The notes below the pieces were generated by a model that worked only from the letters and a program-made list of their open reading frames with translations, had not been told where the DNA came from and did no database searches. Both the position numbers and the translations under genes were made by a program. Shown here piece after piece: positions 7,166 to 15,851 of a stretch of 64,000 nt of DNA (position 1 is its first letter; the number at the start of each line of letters is the position of its first letter). Source of the stretch: an uncultured Gemmiger sp. (GTDB lineage Bacteria > Bacillota > Clostridia > Oscillospirales > Ruminococcaceae); NCBI GenBank assembly GCA_944388175.1, contig CALXHR010000001.1, forward strand, positions 1 to 64,000, read 5' to 3'.

Positions 7166-7828
7166 TTGCCCTTGTACGGTCTGCTTTCGCCGTACCAGAT
7201 CCTGCAATATCTTTTGCGGGCGATTGTTGTGCTGATCGCCATCCCGTTCCATGAAGCGGCGCACGCGCTTGTCAGCCATTGGCTGGGGGACGATACCGCG
7301 GTGCGCGCGGGGCGGCTCACGCTCAACCCGATGCGCCATTTCGACCCGCTGGGCGCGTTGTGCATGCTGGTGGGCGGCGTGGGCTGGGCGCGGCCCGTCG
7401 GCGTAAACCCGCGCAATTACAAAAATCCGAAAATCGGTATGGCGGTTTCGGCTGCGGCAGGGCCGTTGAGCAATTTTTTGCTGGCTTTTGTGTCGATGAT
7501 CTTGTATAAGATCGTGTATTACACGGGCGCGGCGCAGGCCGTGCAGGTGCTGCCGCTGTTTTTGTATGATATGGTCGCAATGAACCTGAGCCTGGCGGTG
7601 TTCAACCTGATCCCGCTGCCGCCGTTTGACGGCAGCCGTATTGCGCTGCTGTTTTTGCCGCCGCGGCTGTATTTCAAGGCCATGCAGTACGAACGCTATA
7701 TTATGTTGGCGGTTTTGTTTTTGGTGCTGCTCGGCGCGCTGGATGTGCCGCTTTCGCTGGCGGTCAATTTCTGCTGGGACCGCCTGGTCGACGGGACAGG
7801 CTTTGTGGAGCGCATCTTTTGGGGGTAA
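7166..7828 (+). CDS. site-2 protease (M50) family membrane metalloprotease
   Basis: 220-residue polytopic membrane protein. The zinc motif HExxH is present as FHEAAHALVSHWLG in the first membrane helix, and the second metal ligand motif appears as NLIPLPPFDGSRI (N-x-x-P-x-P-P-x-D-G). This is the short, PDZ-free M50 subgroup often found beside scpAB in Clostridia. Start is TTG 7166 with AAGGAG 5 nt upstream; no ATG is better placed. It is first in the operon M50-scpA-scpB-DUF2953-gerW-rluB. The substrate is unknown. Confidence 0.9.
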   Translation: MPLYGLLSPYQILQYLLRAIVVLIAIPFHEAAHALVSHWLGDDTAVRAGRLTLNPMRHFDPLGALCMLVGGVGWARPVGVNPRNYKNPKIGMAVSAAAGPLSNFLLAFVSMILYKIVYYTGAAQAVQVLPLFLYDMVAMNLSLAVFNLIPLPPFDGSRIALLFLPPRLYFKAMQYERYIMLAVLFLVLLGALDVPLSLAVNFCWDRLVDGTGFVERIFWG

Positions 7829-8562
7829 CTTTGCAAGAGACACTGACGTTTAAACTGGAAGATTTTGAGGGCCCGCTGGATCTTTTATTGTATCTGGTGG
7901 GCAAGAATAAAATGAACCTCTATGATATCAACATCATGGAGCTGATCGACCAGTACACGGCGGCCATCCGCACGCTGGAACAAAACCGGATGGACGTTTC
8001 CAGCGAGTTTATCGATATGGCCGCGCACCTGGTACAGATGAAAAGCGCCCTGCTGCTGCCGCGCAGCCCCGAAGCGGAGCGCATGAAAGAAGAACTGACC
8101 GGCCGCCTGATCGAATACAGCGCCTGCAAAGAGGTGGCGGCCCGCCTGGGCGGCCGCGCGCGTGACCTGTTTACCGCCGTGCGCGAACCGATGCCGCTGG
8201 TGGGCGCGGCGGAATATACCCGCCGCCACGACGCCAACCTGCTGTTGCAGGCATGGTTTAACCTGATGGGCCGCAGCCTGCGCAAGAGAAAACCCGACCA
8301 GGAACGGTTCGAGCCGCTGGTCACAGCGCCGTTCGTATCGGTGGCAAGCCGTGTCAGCCACATGCTGCGCGGGCTTTTGCGGGGCAGTATCCGCGGTATC
8401 GGGCAGCTGTTCCACAAAGAGGAGAGCCGCAGCACTCACGTGGCGACGTTTCTGGCTCTGCTGGAACTGATCCGTGCCGGGCGCGTGCGGGTGCAGGGGG
8501 ACGGTGCGCTGGACCTGGACCGCAGCCACCGCAGAAGAAAGGAGGGCACTGCCCATGAATGA
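7819..8562 (+). CDS. scpA: segregation and condensation protein A
   Basis: Kleisin subunit of the SMC-ScpAB chromosome condensin. 247 residues, normal for the family. The N-terminal SMC-binding part is LEDFEGPLDLLLYLVGKNKM, followed by the helical FIDMAAHLVQMKSALLLP; the C-terminal winged helix is HVATFLALLELIRAGRV. Start TTG 7819 overlaps the M50 stop and has GGAG 8 nt upstream; TTG 7831 (four codons later) with GGGGG upstream is an equally good start. It overlaps scpB by 8 nt. Confidence 0.95.
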   Translation: MGVTLQETLTFKLEDFEGPLDLLLYLVGKNKMNLYDINIMELIDQYTAAIRTLEQNRMDVSSEFIDMAAHLVQMKSALLLPRSPEAERMKEELTGRLIEYSACKEVAARLGGRARDLFTAVREPMPLVGAAEYTRRHDANLLLQAWFNLMGRSLRKRKPDQERFEPLVTAPFVSVASRVSHMLRGLLRGSIRGIGQLFHKEESRSTHVATFLALLELIRAGRVRVQGDGALDLDRSHRRRKEGTAHE

Positions 8563-9142
8563 CGCACAGCTGACCGGTGGGCTGGAGGCGATGCTTTTTG
8601 CCCACGCGGAACCGGTGGAGACCGAACGCCTGGCCGACGCCTTGCGCCTGGACCCGGAACAGACCGAGCAGCTGCTGCAGCGCCTGCAGCAGCGCTACGA
8701 TGAACAGGAGAGCGGCCTGGCGCTGCTGCGCTTTGACGGCGGGCGCTGGCAGATGACAACCCGCCCCTATTACGGCGAACTGGTCAAACGTATTCTGGAT
8801 ACCCGCCGCAACGCGCCGCTTTCGCCGGCTGCGCTGGAAGTGCTGGCAGTTATCGCCTACAACCAGCCGGTCTCGCGCAGTTTTATTGAGCAGGTGCGCG
8901 GTGTGGATTCCTCGTCCACCGTCACCAAGCTGCTGGAAAAAGGCCTGATCGAAGAAGCCGGCCGTCTGGACCTGCCGGGCAAGCCGGTCGCTTTCCAGGT
9001 TACCGACAACTTCCTGCGCGTGTTCGGCCTGGGTAGCCTGCACGATCTGCCGCCGCTGCACGACGAAGAGGGCCCGGAAAGCCCCGCTGCACAGCCGGAT
9101 GCGCCGCCGGACGACGCGGCCGAACAGCTGGAATGGGAGTGA
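8555..9142 (+). CDS. scpB: segregation and condensation protein B
   Basis: Kite-type winged-helix partner of ScpA in the SMC complex, 195 residues. Visible features: the N-terminal GLEAMLFAHAEPVETERLADAL, the family core LSPAALEVLAVIAYNQPVSR and VRGVDSSSTVTKLLEKGLI, then an acidic, proline-rich tail. ATG 8555 has AAAGGAGG upstream and overlaps the scpA stop. Confidence 0.95.
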   Translation: MNDAQLTGGLEAMLFAHAEPVETERLADALRLDPEQTEQLLQRLQQRYDEQESGLALLRFDGGRWQMTTRPYYGELVKRILDTRRNAPLSPAALEVLAVIAYNQPVSRSFIEQVRGVDSSSTVTKLLEKGLIEEAGRLDLPGKPVAFQVTDNFLRVFGLGSLHDLPPLHDEEGPESPAAQPDAPPDDAAEQLEWE

Positions 9143-9145
9143 GCG

Positions 9146-9922
9146 ATGATGCCGGTATTGCTGCTGGCGCTGAAAATCCTGGCCGGGCTTTTGCTGGCAA
9201 TATTGCTTCTGCTGGTGGCGGCATTGCTGCTGCCGTTGGGCATCGCGGTGGAGTACCGCCCCGGCCGTATCGAGATTGCGGCGGTCTGCGGTCCGGTGCG
9301 CCGTTCGCTGCGCAGCTATCGGGCGCCTGCAGCCAAACCTGGTGCCCAGAAGAAACAGGAAGCGCAGCCAACCGCCCCAACGCCGGGAACGCCCGAAACA
9401 AACGCACCGCCCGGCGCAGAGGAAACCCCGCAGGCAGAGCCGCTTAAGCCGGCGCCGCCGGAGGAACCGGAACACACCGCGCCGGTGGAAGAAACCGGCC
9501 AAAAGGGCGGGAAGCTGGAGCGCGTGCTTACGCTGCTGGAGGAGGACCCCGCGGCGGTCGCCGCCTGCTTGTGGCGGCATGTGCGCTGGCTTGGTCGCCA
9601 TTCGCCCTTTAAAATGCGGGTGCGCCACCTGTATGTGTTCTGGACGGTCACCTGTGAGGATGCCGCCGCCACGGCCGTTGCCTTTGGCGCGGAAATGGCG
9701 GCGCTGAACACGGCACTGGCGGCCGTGCAGCAGGCGATCCCATTACAGAGCGACCGCCTGTGGCTGGAACCGGACTTTACCGGTATGCGCCGGGCGGAAC
9801 GCCGCATCTCCGGAACGGTGCAAGCGCGCGCGATCCTGATGCTGCACCTGCTGTACCGCGTTTGGAACGACCCGCTGCTGCAGCCGCAACCCGAGCCTGC
9901 GCAAGCGGCGCAGAGTGCCTGA
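9146..9922 (+). CDS. DUF2953 domain protein (YtfI-like)
   Basis: 258 residues. One N-terminal membrane helix (about 4-32, very Leu-rich), then a Pro/Ala/Glu-rich linker (about 60-120), then a soluble domain (about 125-240) with KMRVRHLYVFWTVTCEDAAATAVAFG. In Bacillus and Clostridia a DUF2953 protein immediately precedes ytfJ/gerW, which is the arrangement here; that order is the main support. Molecular function unknown. Confidence 0.7.
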   Translation: MMPVLLLALKILAGLLLAILLLLVAALLLPLGIAVEYRPGRIEIAAVCGPVRRSLRSYRAPAAKPGAQKKQEAQPTAPTPGTPETNAPPGAEETPQAEPLKPAPPEEPEHTAPVEETGQKGGKLERVLTLLEEDPAAVAACLWRHVRWLGRHSPFKMRVRHLYVFWTVTCEDAAATAVAFGAEMAALNTALAAVQQAIPLQSDRLWLEPDFTGMRRAERRISGTVQARAILMLHLLYRVWNDPLLQPQPEPAQAAQSA

Positions 9923-9970
9923 ATGAAAAAACAATCCATATTACATTTTCTTTATAGGAGGAATTGACTT

Positions 9971-10369
9971 ATGGCAGAACATCCGATCCAGGGTCTGATG
10001 GGCGTGACCATCGACAAAATCCGCGAAATGGTCGACACCAGCACCATCGTTGGCGACCCCATCCGCGTCGATGAGACAACCACCATCATCCCGGTTTCCC
10101 GCGTGACGTTCGGTTTCGCGTCGGGTGGGTCCGACGTGGCCCCCAAGGCCGAGAAAGCCATGTTCGGCGGAGGCACCGGGGCCGGCGTTTCGGTCACGCC
10201 GGTAGCATTCCTGGTCATTGCGGGCGGCAATGTGCGCACGGTGCAGCTGGTCGAAAAAGTTACGGCGGTGGATAACGCCATCGCCGCGCTGCCGGAACTG
10301 GTGGACAAGATCGCGGCGATGCTCAAACGCGAAAAAGCGGAAGCGGAAACGGCGGCGCCGGAGGCGTAA
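9971..10369 (+). CDS. gerW: GerW/YtfJ family sporulation protein
   Basis: 132 residues, the usual length. Family hallmarks: HPIQGLMGVTIDKIREMVD at the N-terminus, IIPVSRVTFGFASGGSD, FGGGTGAGVSVTPVAFLV, and a charged C-terminal tail. YtfJ/GerW is made during sporulation and affects germination in Bacillus; homologues also occur in lineages not seen to sporulate. Strong AGGAGG upstream of ATG 9971. Confidence 0.92.
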   Translation: MAEHPIQGLMGVTIDKIREMVDTSTIVGDPIRVDETTTIIPVSRVTFGFASGGSDVAPKAEKAMFGGGTGAGVSVTPVAFLVIAGGNVRTVQLVEKVTAVDNAIAALPELVDKIAAMLKREKAEAETAAPEA

Positions 10370-10402
10370 ACGCTTTCCGGCAGGAAAGTATAAGGAGTCA
10401 GT

Positions 10403-11212
10403 ATGGCGGAACAACGGATACAAAAAGTGCTGGCAGACCAGGGCATCTGCTCCCGCCGGGAAGCAGAACGCCTGATCGCAGCGGGCAAGGTCAAGGTCAA
10501 CGGCCACCCGGTCGGCCTGGGGGACAAGATGGACCCCGATTACGACAAGGTCTCCATCGACGGCAAAAATGTGCGCATTGTGCGCAAGCGGCAGTACACC
10601 TATATCATGCTGCACAAGCCGCGCGGCTACCTGACGACGCGCAGCGACGATCGCGGTCGCAAGACCGTGATGGAACTGGTGGCCGACGTGCCGGCGATGC
10701 TGCGCCCGGTCGGCCGCCTGGACAAAGACAGCGAGGGCCTTTTGCTGATGAGCGACGACGGCGCGTTCATCAACCTGCTGACGCACCCTTCGGGCGGGGT
10801 GGGCAAACTGTACCGCGTGACGGTCAACCCCCGTGCGACCGAGGAACAGATCGTCACGATGGCGTCCGGCGTTGTGCTGGACGACGGCGTGCGCACGCAG
10901 CCCTGCGTCATCCATGTCGTTGCCGATGAACCGGGACGCACTGTGCTGGAGATCACGCTGCACGAAGGCCGCAACCGCCAGATCCGCCGTATGTGTTCGG
11001 CGGTGGGGCTGCAGGTCGTGCGGCTGAAACGCAGTGCCGAAGGCCCCGTCAAGCTGGGCATGCTGCAGCCGGGGGAGTACCGCGAACTGAAAAAGTCCGA
11101 GGTCAACGCCCTGCGCAACGCCGCGCTCAAAAGCAGCCGCACCCCGGTGGAGACAGAAGGCGCGCAGGCGGCGCCCCGACGCCCCGGCCCGCTGCGGCCG
11201 CGCCGGAAGTGA
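10403..11212 (+). CDS. rluB: rRNA pseudouridine synthase, RluB/RsuA family
   Basis: 269 residues. The N-terminal S4 RNA-binding domain is QRIQKVLADQGICSRREAER. The catalytic domain has RPVGRLDKDSEGLLLMSDDG with the essential Asp, and the family C-terminal motif HEGRNRQIRRMCSAVG. It converts a specific uridine in rRNA to pseudouridine (in Bacillus the equivalent gene next to scpB targets 23S rRNA). The last about 30 residues are basic and proline-rich. Confidence 0.9.
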   Translation: MAEQRIQKVLADQGICSRREAERLIAAGKVKVNGHPVGLGDKMDPDYDKVSIDGKNVRIVRKRQYTYIMLHKPRGYLTTRSDDRGRKTVMELVADVPAMLRPVGRLDKDSEGLLLMSDDGAFINLLTHPSGGVGKLYRVTVNPRATEEQIVTMASGVVLDDGVRTQPCVIHVVADEPGRTVLEITLHEGRNRQIRRMCSAVGLQVVRLKRSAEGPVKLGMLQPGEYRELKKSEVNALRNAALKSSRTPVETEGAQAAPRRPGPLRPRRK

Positions 11213-11262
11213 AACGAATTTGCGGCGGTAAAGAAATTCTGACAAACCCGGCGAGTTCCCAC

Positions 11263-11291
11263 TTGTGAAATTCTGAACAACGTAGTATAAT
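11263..11291 (+). promoter_or_regulatory. sigma-A promoter of the carboxyltransferase cassette
   Basis: TTGTGA (11263-11268), 17-nt spacer, TATAAT (11286-11291), 70 nt before the first gene. Confidence 0.65.
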
Positions 11292-11361
11292 CGTGACAAA
11301 CGACAGATTTTTTGCAGAACTTGTATAAAAAACCGTCATTCTTATCCTAGGAGGTCACTGT

Positions 11362-12684
11362 ATGGCAGCAAACAAACCCGGCAAGGAAGAACTTCTTGCA
11401 GCATTTTTTGACGACGGCGCTTTTTCGCCGCTGTACACCGACGGCCCCGTCAGTGCGGCGTATGGCTGCGCCAACGGCCAGAGCGTGTATGTCCTGTATG
11501 AAAACGGCGAGCCGGTAGCGGTGGCGGATCTTCAACGGAAAATCCGCGTGCTGGAAATGGCGGCCGAGACCGGCGCCCCGGTGGTAACGTTCTATAACTC
11601 CACCGGCGCCAAACTCGACGGCGGGCTGGACCTGCTCAACGCGACGGCCGCCCTGACGGCCGAGATTGCGCGCGTGTCCGGCGTTGTGCCGCAGATCGCG
11701 GTCATCACCGGTACCTGCGCGGGCACCAACGCCCTCAATGCGGCGGCGGCCGATCTCTGCATCATGGCCGAGGATGCCGAACTGTTCCTGCATGCGCCCT
11801 TCACGGCTGACGAGAACGTCAGCGGCGCGGGCACGGCGGCGTTTGCGGCCAAAGCCGGCGTGGCGGCGCTGGTTGCCAAAGACGCTGTGGCGGCGGCTAA
11901 ACAAGCCGCCAACATTGTGGCGCTGCTGCCGGCCAACAACCTGGCAGGGCCTGCGCTGTTTGACTTTACGGCCGCTGCAAAACCGATGCCCACCGCCAAC
12001 TACACGGCGGCGGCCGCGGTGGAAGCGCTGGCGGACGAGGGCAGTGCCGTGGAGCTGTACAGCGGTTACGGCAAGCGCATCGTCACGGCGCTGGCTACCA
12101 TCAACGGAAGCGCCGTCGGCATCCTGGCGATGGAAAAAGCCGCCCTGTGCCATAAATGCACGGCCAAAGCGGCGCGTTTCGTCCGCCTGTGCGATGCGTA
12201 CAGCATCCCGGTCGTCACCATCGTCAACAGCGATGGCTTCGGCAAGAGCGAAGGCGACGACCAGGCCGGCGGCATCCGTCAGGCGGCCCGCATGGCCGGC
12301 GTGTACGCCGAAGCGACGACCGCCAAGGTTGCGGTGCTGACCGGCGACGTGATCGGCCCGGTCTACACGGTGTTTGCGGCCTGCGCCGACTGGCGCGTGG
12401 CCATGCAGGGGTGCACGGTCGCCCCGCTGGCGCCCGAGACCGCCGTCAGCGTGCTGTACAAAGATGAAATCTACGCTTCGGACAACATCGCCGAAGCGAC
12501 CAAAGCCAAAGCGGCGGCCTATGCCAAAGAAGTCTGCGGCGCGCAGGCGGCCGCGGCCAACGGCGCGGCCGACGCCGTCGCCGATGCGGCCGGCGTGCGC
12601 AACGCCGTCGTGCAGGCGCTGGATATGCTGGCCAGCAAGCGCGCAACGCGCTTGGCCAAGAAACACGGCAACATCGCCCTGTAA
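11362..12684 (+). CDS. acyl-CoA carboxyltransferase-like protein (12S/MmdA-like, divergent)
   Basis: 440 residues, shorter than the usual 500-520. Two crotonase-like lobes can be traced: an N lobe with VVTFYNSTGAKLDGGLD and AVITGTCAGTNALNAAAADL, and a C lobe with IPVVTIVNSDGF, AAVAVLTGDVIGPVY-like sequence and CADWRVAMQG. The positions where carboxyltransferases usually have Gly-Gly oxyanion-hole motifs are altered, so the acyl-CoA substrate, or even activity, is uncertain. It is followed by a biotin carrier and a pyruvate/oxaloacetate carboxyltransferase. Ala/Lys-rich C-terminus. Confidence 0.75.
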   Translation: MAANKPGKEELLAAFFDDGAFSPLYTDGPVSAAYGCANGQSVYVLYENGEPVAVADLQRKIRVLEMAAETGAPVVTFYNSTGAKLDGGLDLLNATAALTAEIARVSGVVPQIAVITGTCAGTNALNAAAADLCIMAEDAELFLHAPFTADENVSGAGTAAFAAKAGVAALVAKDAVAAAKQAANIVALLPANNLAGPALFDFTAAAKPMPTANYTAAAAVEALADEGSAVELYSGYGKRIVTALATINGSAVGILAMEKAALCHKCTAKAARFVRLCDAYSIPVVTIVNSDGFGKSEGDDQAGGIRQAARMAGVYAEATTAKVAVLTGDVIGPVYTVFAACADWRVAMQGCTVAPLAPETAVSVLYKDEIYASDNIAEATKAKAAAYAKEVCGAQAAAANGAADAVADAAGVRNAVVQALDMLASKRATRLAKKHGNIAL

Positions 12685-12732
12685 CCTGCCCTATACAACT
12701 TTACGGACCTTGATTATAAGGAGGAACTTCCT

Positions 12733-13125
12733 ATGAAAAACCTGATCGTTACCGTCAACGGTGTTGCCTACAATGTCACGGTGGAGGAGGGCACCGGCGC
12801 CCCGGCTGCCGCCCCCGCTGCTGCGGTCCCTGCCGCCGCGCCTGCTGCGCCGGCTGCTCCCGCCCCGGCCGCTGCGCCTGCCGCTCCGGCGGCCCCCGCC
12901 GGCCCTGCCGGTGCGGTCGCCGTCAACGCCCCCATGCCCGGCAACATCCTGGACGTCAAGGTGAAACCCGGTGATTCCGTCAAAGCGGGCGATACGCTGC
13001 TGATCTTGGAAGCGATGAAGATGGAAAACGAGATCAGCGCCCCGCAGGACGGCACCGTCGCCACCATCGATGTGCGCAAGGGCGACGTGGTCGACTCCGG
13101 TGCGCTGCTGTGCACGATGAACTGA
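12733..13125 (+). CDS. biotin carboxyl carrier protein
   Basis: 130 residues. A short N-terminal segment (MKNLIVTVNGVAYNVTVEE) is joined by an Ala/Pro swinging linker (about 22-60) to a biotinyl domain with the canonical EAMKMENEI, whose Lys is biotinylated. Size and layout match the 1.3S subunit of transcarboxylase and the carrier subunits of sodium-pumping decarboxylases. Strong AAGGAGG upstream. It carries CO2 between the two neighbouring carboxyltransferase proteins (inference). Confidence 0.92.
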   Translation: MKNLIVTVNGVAYNVTVEEGTGAPAAAPAAAVPAAAPAAPAAPAPAAAPAAPAAPAGPAGAVAVNAPMPGNILDVKVKPGDSVKAGDTLLILEAMKMENEISAPQDGTVATIDVRKGDVVDSGALLCTMN

Positions 13126-13147
13126 ACCAGAAGCGAGGTGAACACCA

Positions 13148-14551
13148 TTGGCTAAGAAACCGATCAAAATTACCGAGGTCGTTCTGCGCGATGCACACCA
13201 GTCTCTGCTGGCCACCCGCATGACGATGGACGAGATGCGGCCCATTTTGCCCGAGATGGACAAAATCCCGTATTTCTCGGTCGAATGCTGGGGCGGCGCG
13301 ACGTTTGACTCCTGCATCCGTTTCCTTGACGAGGACCCGTGGGAGCGCCTGCGCACCCTGCGCCGTGAGCTGCCGCACCAAAAACTGCAGATGCTGTTCC
13401 GCGGCCAGAACATGCTGGGCTACCGCCCCTACGCCGACGACGCGGTCGAGTATTTCGTGCAGAAATCCGTCGCCAACGGCATCGACGTCATCCGCATCTT
13501 TGACGCGCTCAACGACCCGCGCAACCTGCAGACGGCCATCAAAGCCGCCAACAAGGAGGGCGCGCATGTGCAGGCGTGCATCAGCTATACCTTGAGCCCG
13601 GTGCACAACAACGAGTATTTTGCCGAGTACGCCAAAACGCTGGAGGAGATGGGCGCCAATTCCATCTGCATCAAGGATATGGCGGGCCTGCTCAAGCCCT
13701 ACACCTGCTACGACCTGGTCAAGAAACTCAAAGAGACCGTCGATATTCCCATCGATATCCACAGCCACTATACGGCGGGGCTTGCGTCGATGTCCATCCT
13801 CAAGGGCATCGAAGCCGGCGCCGATATCATCGACACGGCCATGAGCCCGCTGGCGCTGGGCACGTCCCACATGCCGACCGAGAGCCTGGTGGCCGCACTG
13901 CAGGACACCGACTACGACACCGGCCTGGACCTCAACCAGCTCAATGTCGTGCGCGCCTACTTTGCCAAGCTGCGTGAAAAATACATCGCCAACGGCCAGA
14001 TCAGCCCCAAATCGCTGGGCGTCGACGCCAACACGCTGCTGTACCAGGTGCCGGGCGGCATGTTCTCCAACATGCTCAAACAACTCAAGGACGCCGGCAA
14101 AGAGGACAAGCTCGACGACGTGCTGGCCGAAATCCCGCGCGTGCGCGAGGATGCCGGTTACCCGCCGCTCGTCACGCCCACCAGCCAGATTGTCGGCACC
14201 CAGGCGGTGTTCAACGTCATCATGGGCGAGCGTTACAAGATGGTCACCAAGGAGTTCAAGGGCCTTGTGCATGGCGATTACGGCAAGACCCCCGCGCCCA
14301 TCAAGAAAGAGTTCAGCGACTTTATCCTGAAAGGCGAGGAGCCCATCACCTGCCGCTTTGCCGATACGCTGGAACCCGAGATGGACAAACTCAAAGCCGA
14401 GGCCGCCAAGTACGCCATCCAGGAGGAGGACGTGCTGACCTACGCGATGTTCCCGCAGGTCGCGCCCAAATTCTTTGAGAAGCGCAACGCCCGCATCCAG
14501 GGCGTCGACGCGCTGCATGCCGACTACGAAAAGAAATCCCACCCGGTTTGA
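13148..14551 (+). CDS. oxaloacetate decarboxylase alpha / pyruvate carboxylase subunit B (5S-type) carboxyltransferase
   Basis: 467 residues. TIM-barrel carboxyltransferase that moves CO2 between biotin and pyruvate/oxaloacetate. Motifs: VVLRDAHQSLLATR at the N-terminus, CWGGATFDSCIRFL, the carbamylated-lysine region SICIKDMAGLLKP, the metal ligands DIHSHYTAGLA and TAMSPLALGTSHMP, followed by the conserved C-terminal domain (GDYGKTPAPI). It has no biotinyl domain of its own, so it depends on the carrier encoded 22 nt upstream. Start TTG 13148 with GAGGTG upstream. No OadB/MmdB membrane subunit and no biotin carboxylase is adjacent. Confidence 0.9.
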   Translation: MAKKPIKITEVVLRDAHQSLLATRMTMDEMRPILPEMDKIPYFSVECWGGATFDSCIRFLDEDPWERLRTLRRELPHQKLQMLFRGQNMLGYRPYADDAVEYFVQKSVANGIDVIRIFDALNDPRNLQTAIKAANKEGAHVQACISYTLSPVHNNEYFAEYAKTLEEMGANSICIKDMAGLLKPYTCYDLVKKLKETVDIPIDIHSHYTAGLASMSILKGIEAGADIIDTAMSPLALGTSHMPTESLVAALQDTDYDTGLDLNQLNVVRAYFAKLREKYIANGQISPKSLGVDANTLLYQVPGGMFSNMLKQLKDAGKEDKLDDVLAEIPRVREDAGYPPLVTPTSQIVGTQAVFNVIMGERYKMVTKEFKGLVHGDYGKTPAPIKKEFSDFILKGEEPITCRFADTLEPEMDKLKAEAAKYAIQEEDVLTYAMFPQVAPKFFEKRNARIQGVDALHADYEKKSHPV

Positions 14552-14563
14552 TCCGGTGCCGCA

Positions 14564-14592
14564 CCGTCCCCGCTGCCGCGGGGGCGGTTTTT
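14564..14592 (+). terminator. intrinsic terminator of the carboxyltransferase cassette
   Basis: A 10-bp stem (14564-14573 with 14578-14587, one G.U), a 4-nt loop, then TTTTT. Confidence 0.85.
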
Positions 14593-14621
14593 GCGTTTGC
14601 GGGCAAAAACGCGCGGCAGCC

Positions 14622-14650
14622 TTGCATCTTGGCGGCAAAAATAGTACAAT
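14622..14650 (+). promoter_or_regulatory. sigma-A promoter of the yicC-remA-gmk-priA operon
   Basis: TTGCAT (14622-14627), 17-nt spacer, TACAAT (14645-14650), about 50 nt before yicC. Confidence 0.6.
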
Positions 14651-14700
14651 ATACAATATATGTTCATCGGCGGCCCACGCCGAGGTTTGAGGTGCTGGAT

Positions 14701-15579
14701 ATGGTTTTAAGCATGACGGGGTATGGCCGCGCCGGCGCGCTGCTGCACGGGCGGGATATCAAGGTGGAACTGCGCAGCGTTAATGCGCGTTTTTTGGAAT
14801 ATTCCGACCGTCTGCCGCGTTCCTGCGCGTTTTTGCAGGACAAACTCAAAAAGCTGGTGGCCGCGCGCGTCAGCCGCGGCAAGGTGGAACTGAACCTTGC
14901 CATCCAGGCTGTCACGGCGGCCGACACCGTCGTCACGGTCAACTGGCTGTTGGCGCAGGGCTACCGCGACGCGCTGCGCGACCTGGCGCAGCGCATGGAA
15001 CTGCCCGACGACCTGACGGCGGGCATGGTGGCGCGCTTCCCCGATGTGCTGGCGCAGACCGCTGCGCCCGCCAATGAGGACGAACTGTGGCAGGACGTGC
15101 AGGCGGTGGCGCAGCAGGCGCTGGACGCTTTTGTGGCCATGCGCGCGGCCGAGGGTGACAAACTCAAGGTTGACGTGGAGAACCGCCTGACGGTGGTGGA
15201 AACGCTTGTCGGGCAGATCGAACAGCAGAGCGCCGGGCGCGTGCAGGCATACAGCGAAAAACTCTACGCCCGCCTGCAGGAACTGCTGGGCAACCGCAAC
15301 ATCGACGAGGGCCGCCTTGTGACCGAAGCTGCGATCTTTGCCGACAAGACCGCCATTGACGAGGAAACCGTGCGCCTGCACAGCCATGTGGCCCAGTACC
15401 GCGAAATTCTGGCGCTGGATGAGCCCATCGGCCGCAAGCTGGACTTTTTGACGCAGGAACTCAACCGCGAAGCCAACACCATCGGCTCCAAGTGCCAGGA
15501 TGTGGCGGTCACGCGGTTGGTGGTGGAACTGAAATCCGAGATTGAGAAAATCCGCGAACAGATCCAGAACATCGAGTGA
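14701..15579 (+). CDS. yicC: YicC/YloC family endoribonuclease
   Basis: 292 residues. The N-terminal YicC domain begins [20 protein letters not shown], with the family motif [12 protein letters not shown]; the C-terminal DUF1732 domain ends [19 protein letters not shown]. YicC-type proteins are RNA endonucleases in E. coli and B. subtilis (YloC). I chose ATG 14701, where homologues begin, with GAGGTG just upstream; the open frame continues further 5' without homology. Same order as Bacillus yloC-remA-gmk. Confidence 0.92.
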   Translation: MVLSMTGYGRAGALLHGRDIKVELRSVNARFLEYSDRLPRSCAFLQDKLKKLVAARVSRGKVELNLAIQAVTAADTVVTVNWLLAQGYRDALRDLAQRMELPDDLTAGMVARFPDVLAQTAAPANEDELWQDVQAVAQQALDAFVAMRAAEGDKLKVDVENRLTVVETLVGQIEQQSAGRVQAYSEKLYARLQELLGNRNIDEGRLVTEAAIFADKTAIDEETVRLHSHVAQYREILALDEPIGRKLDFLTQELNREANTIGSKCQDVAVTRLVVELKSEIEKIREQIQNIE

Positions 15580-15586
15580 GGCGCCT

Positions 15587-15835
15587 ATGAAACTCATCAA
15601 CATCGGCTTCGGCAACATGGTCAACGCCGACCGCGTCATCGCTGTCATCAGCCCGGATTCAGCGCCGGTCAAGCGCCTGATCCAAGATGCGCGCGAGAAA
15701 GGCGCGCTCATCGATGCATCTTACGGGCGGCGCACGCAGGCGGTGCTCATCATGGACTCCGACCATGTCATTTTGTCGGGCATCGCGCTGGAAAGCGTGA
15801 CCGGCCGCTTTGCACAGGAACAAGAGGAAGGATAA
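15587..15835 (+). CDS. remA: RemA-like DUF370 DNA-binding regulator
   Basis: 82 residues, normal for DUF370: [20 protein letters not shown], then [20 protein letters not shown] and [18 protein letters not shown]. In B. subtilis RemA is a DNA-binding activator of matrix genes. Here it sits between yicC and gmk exactly as there. The target genes in this organism are unknown. Confidence 0.93.
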   Translation: MKLINIGFGNMVNADRVIAVISPDSAPVKRLIQDAREKGALIDASYGRRTQAVLIMDSDHVILSGIALESVTGRFAQEQEEG

Positions 15836-15851
15836 AAGGGGAACAGGGACT

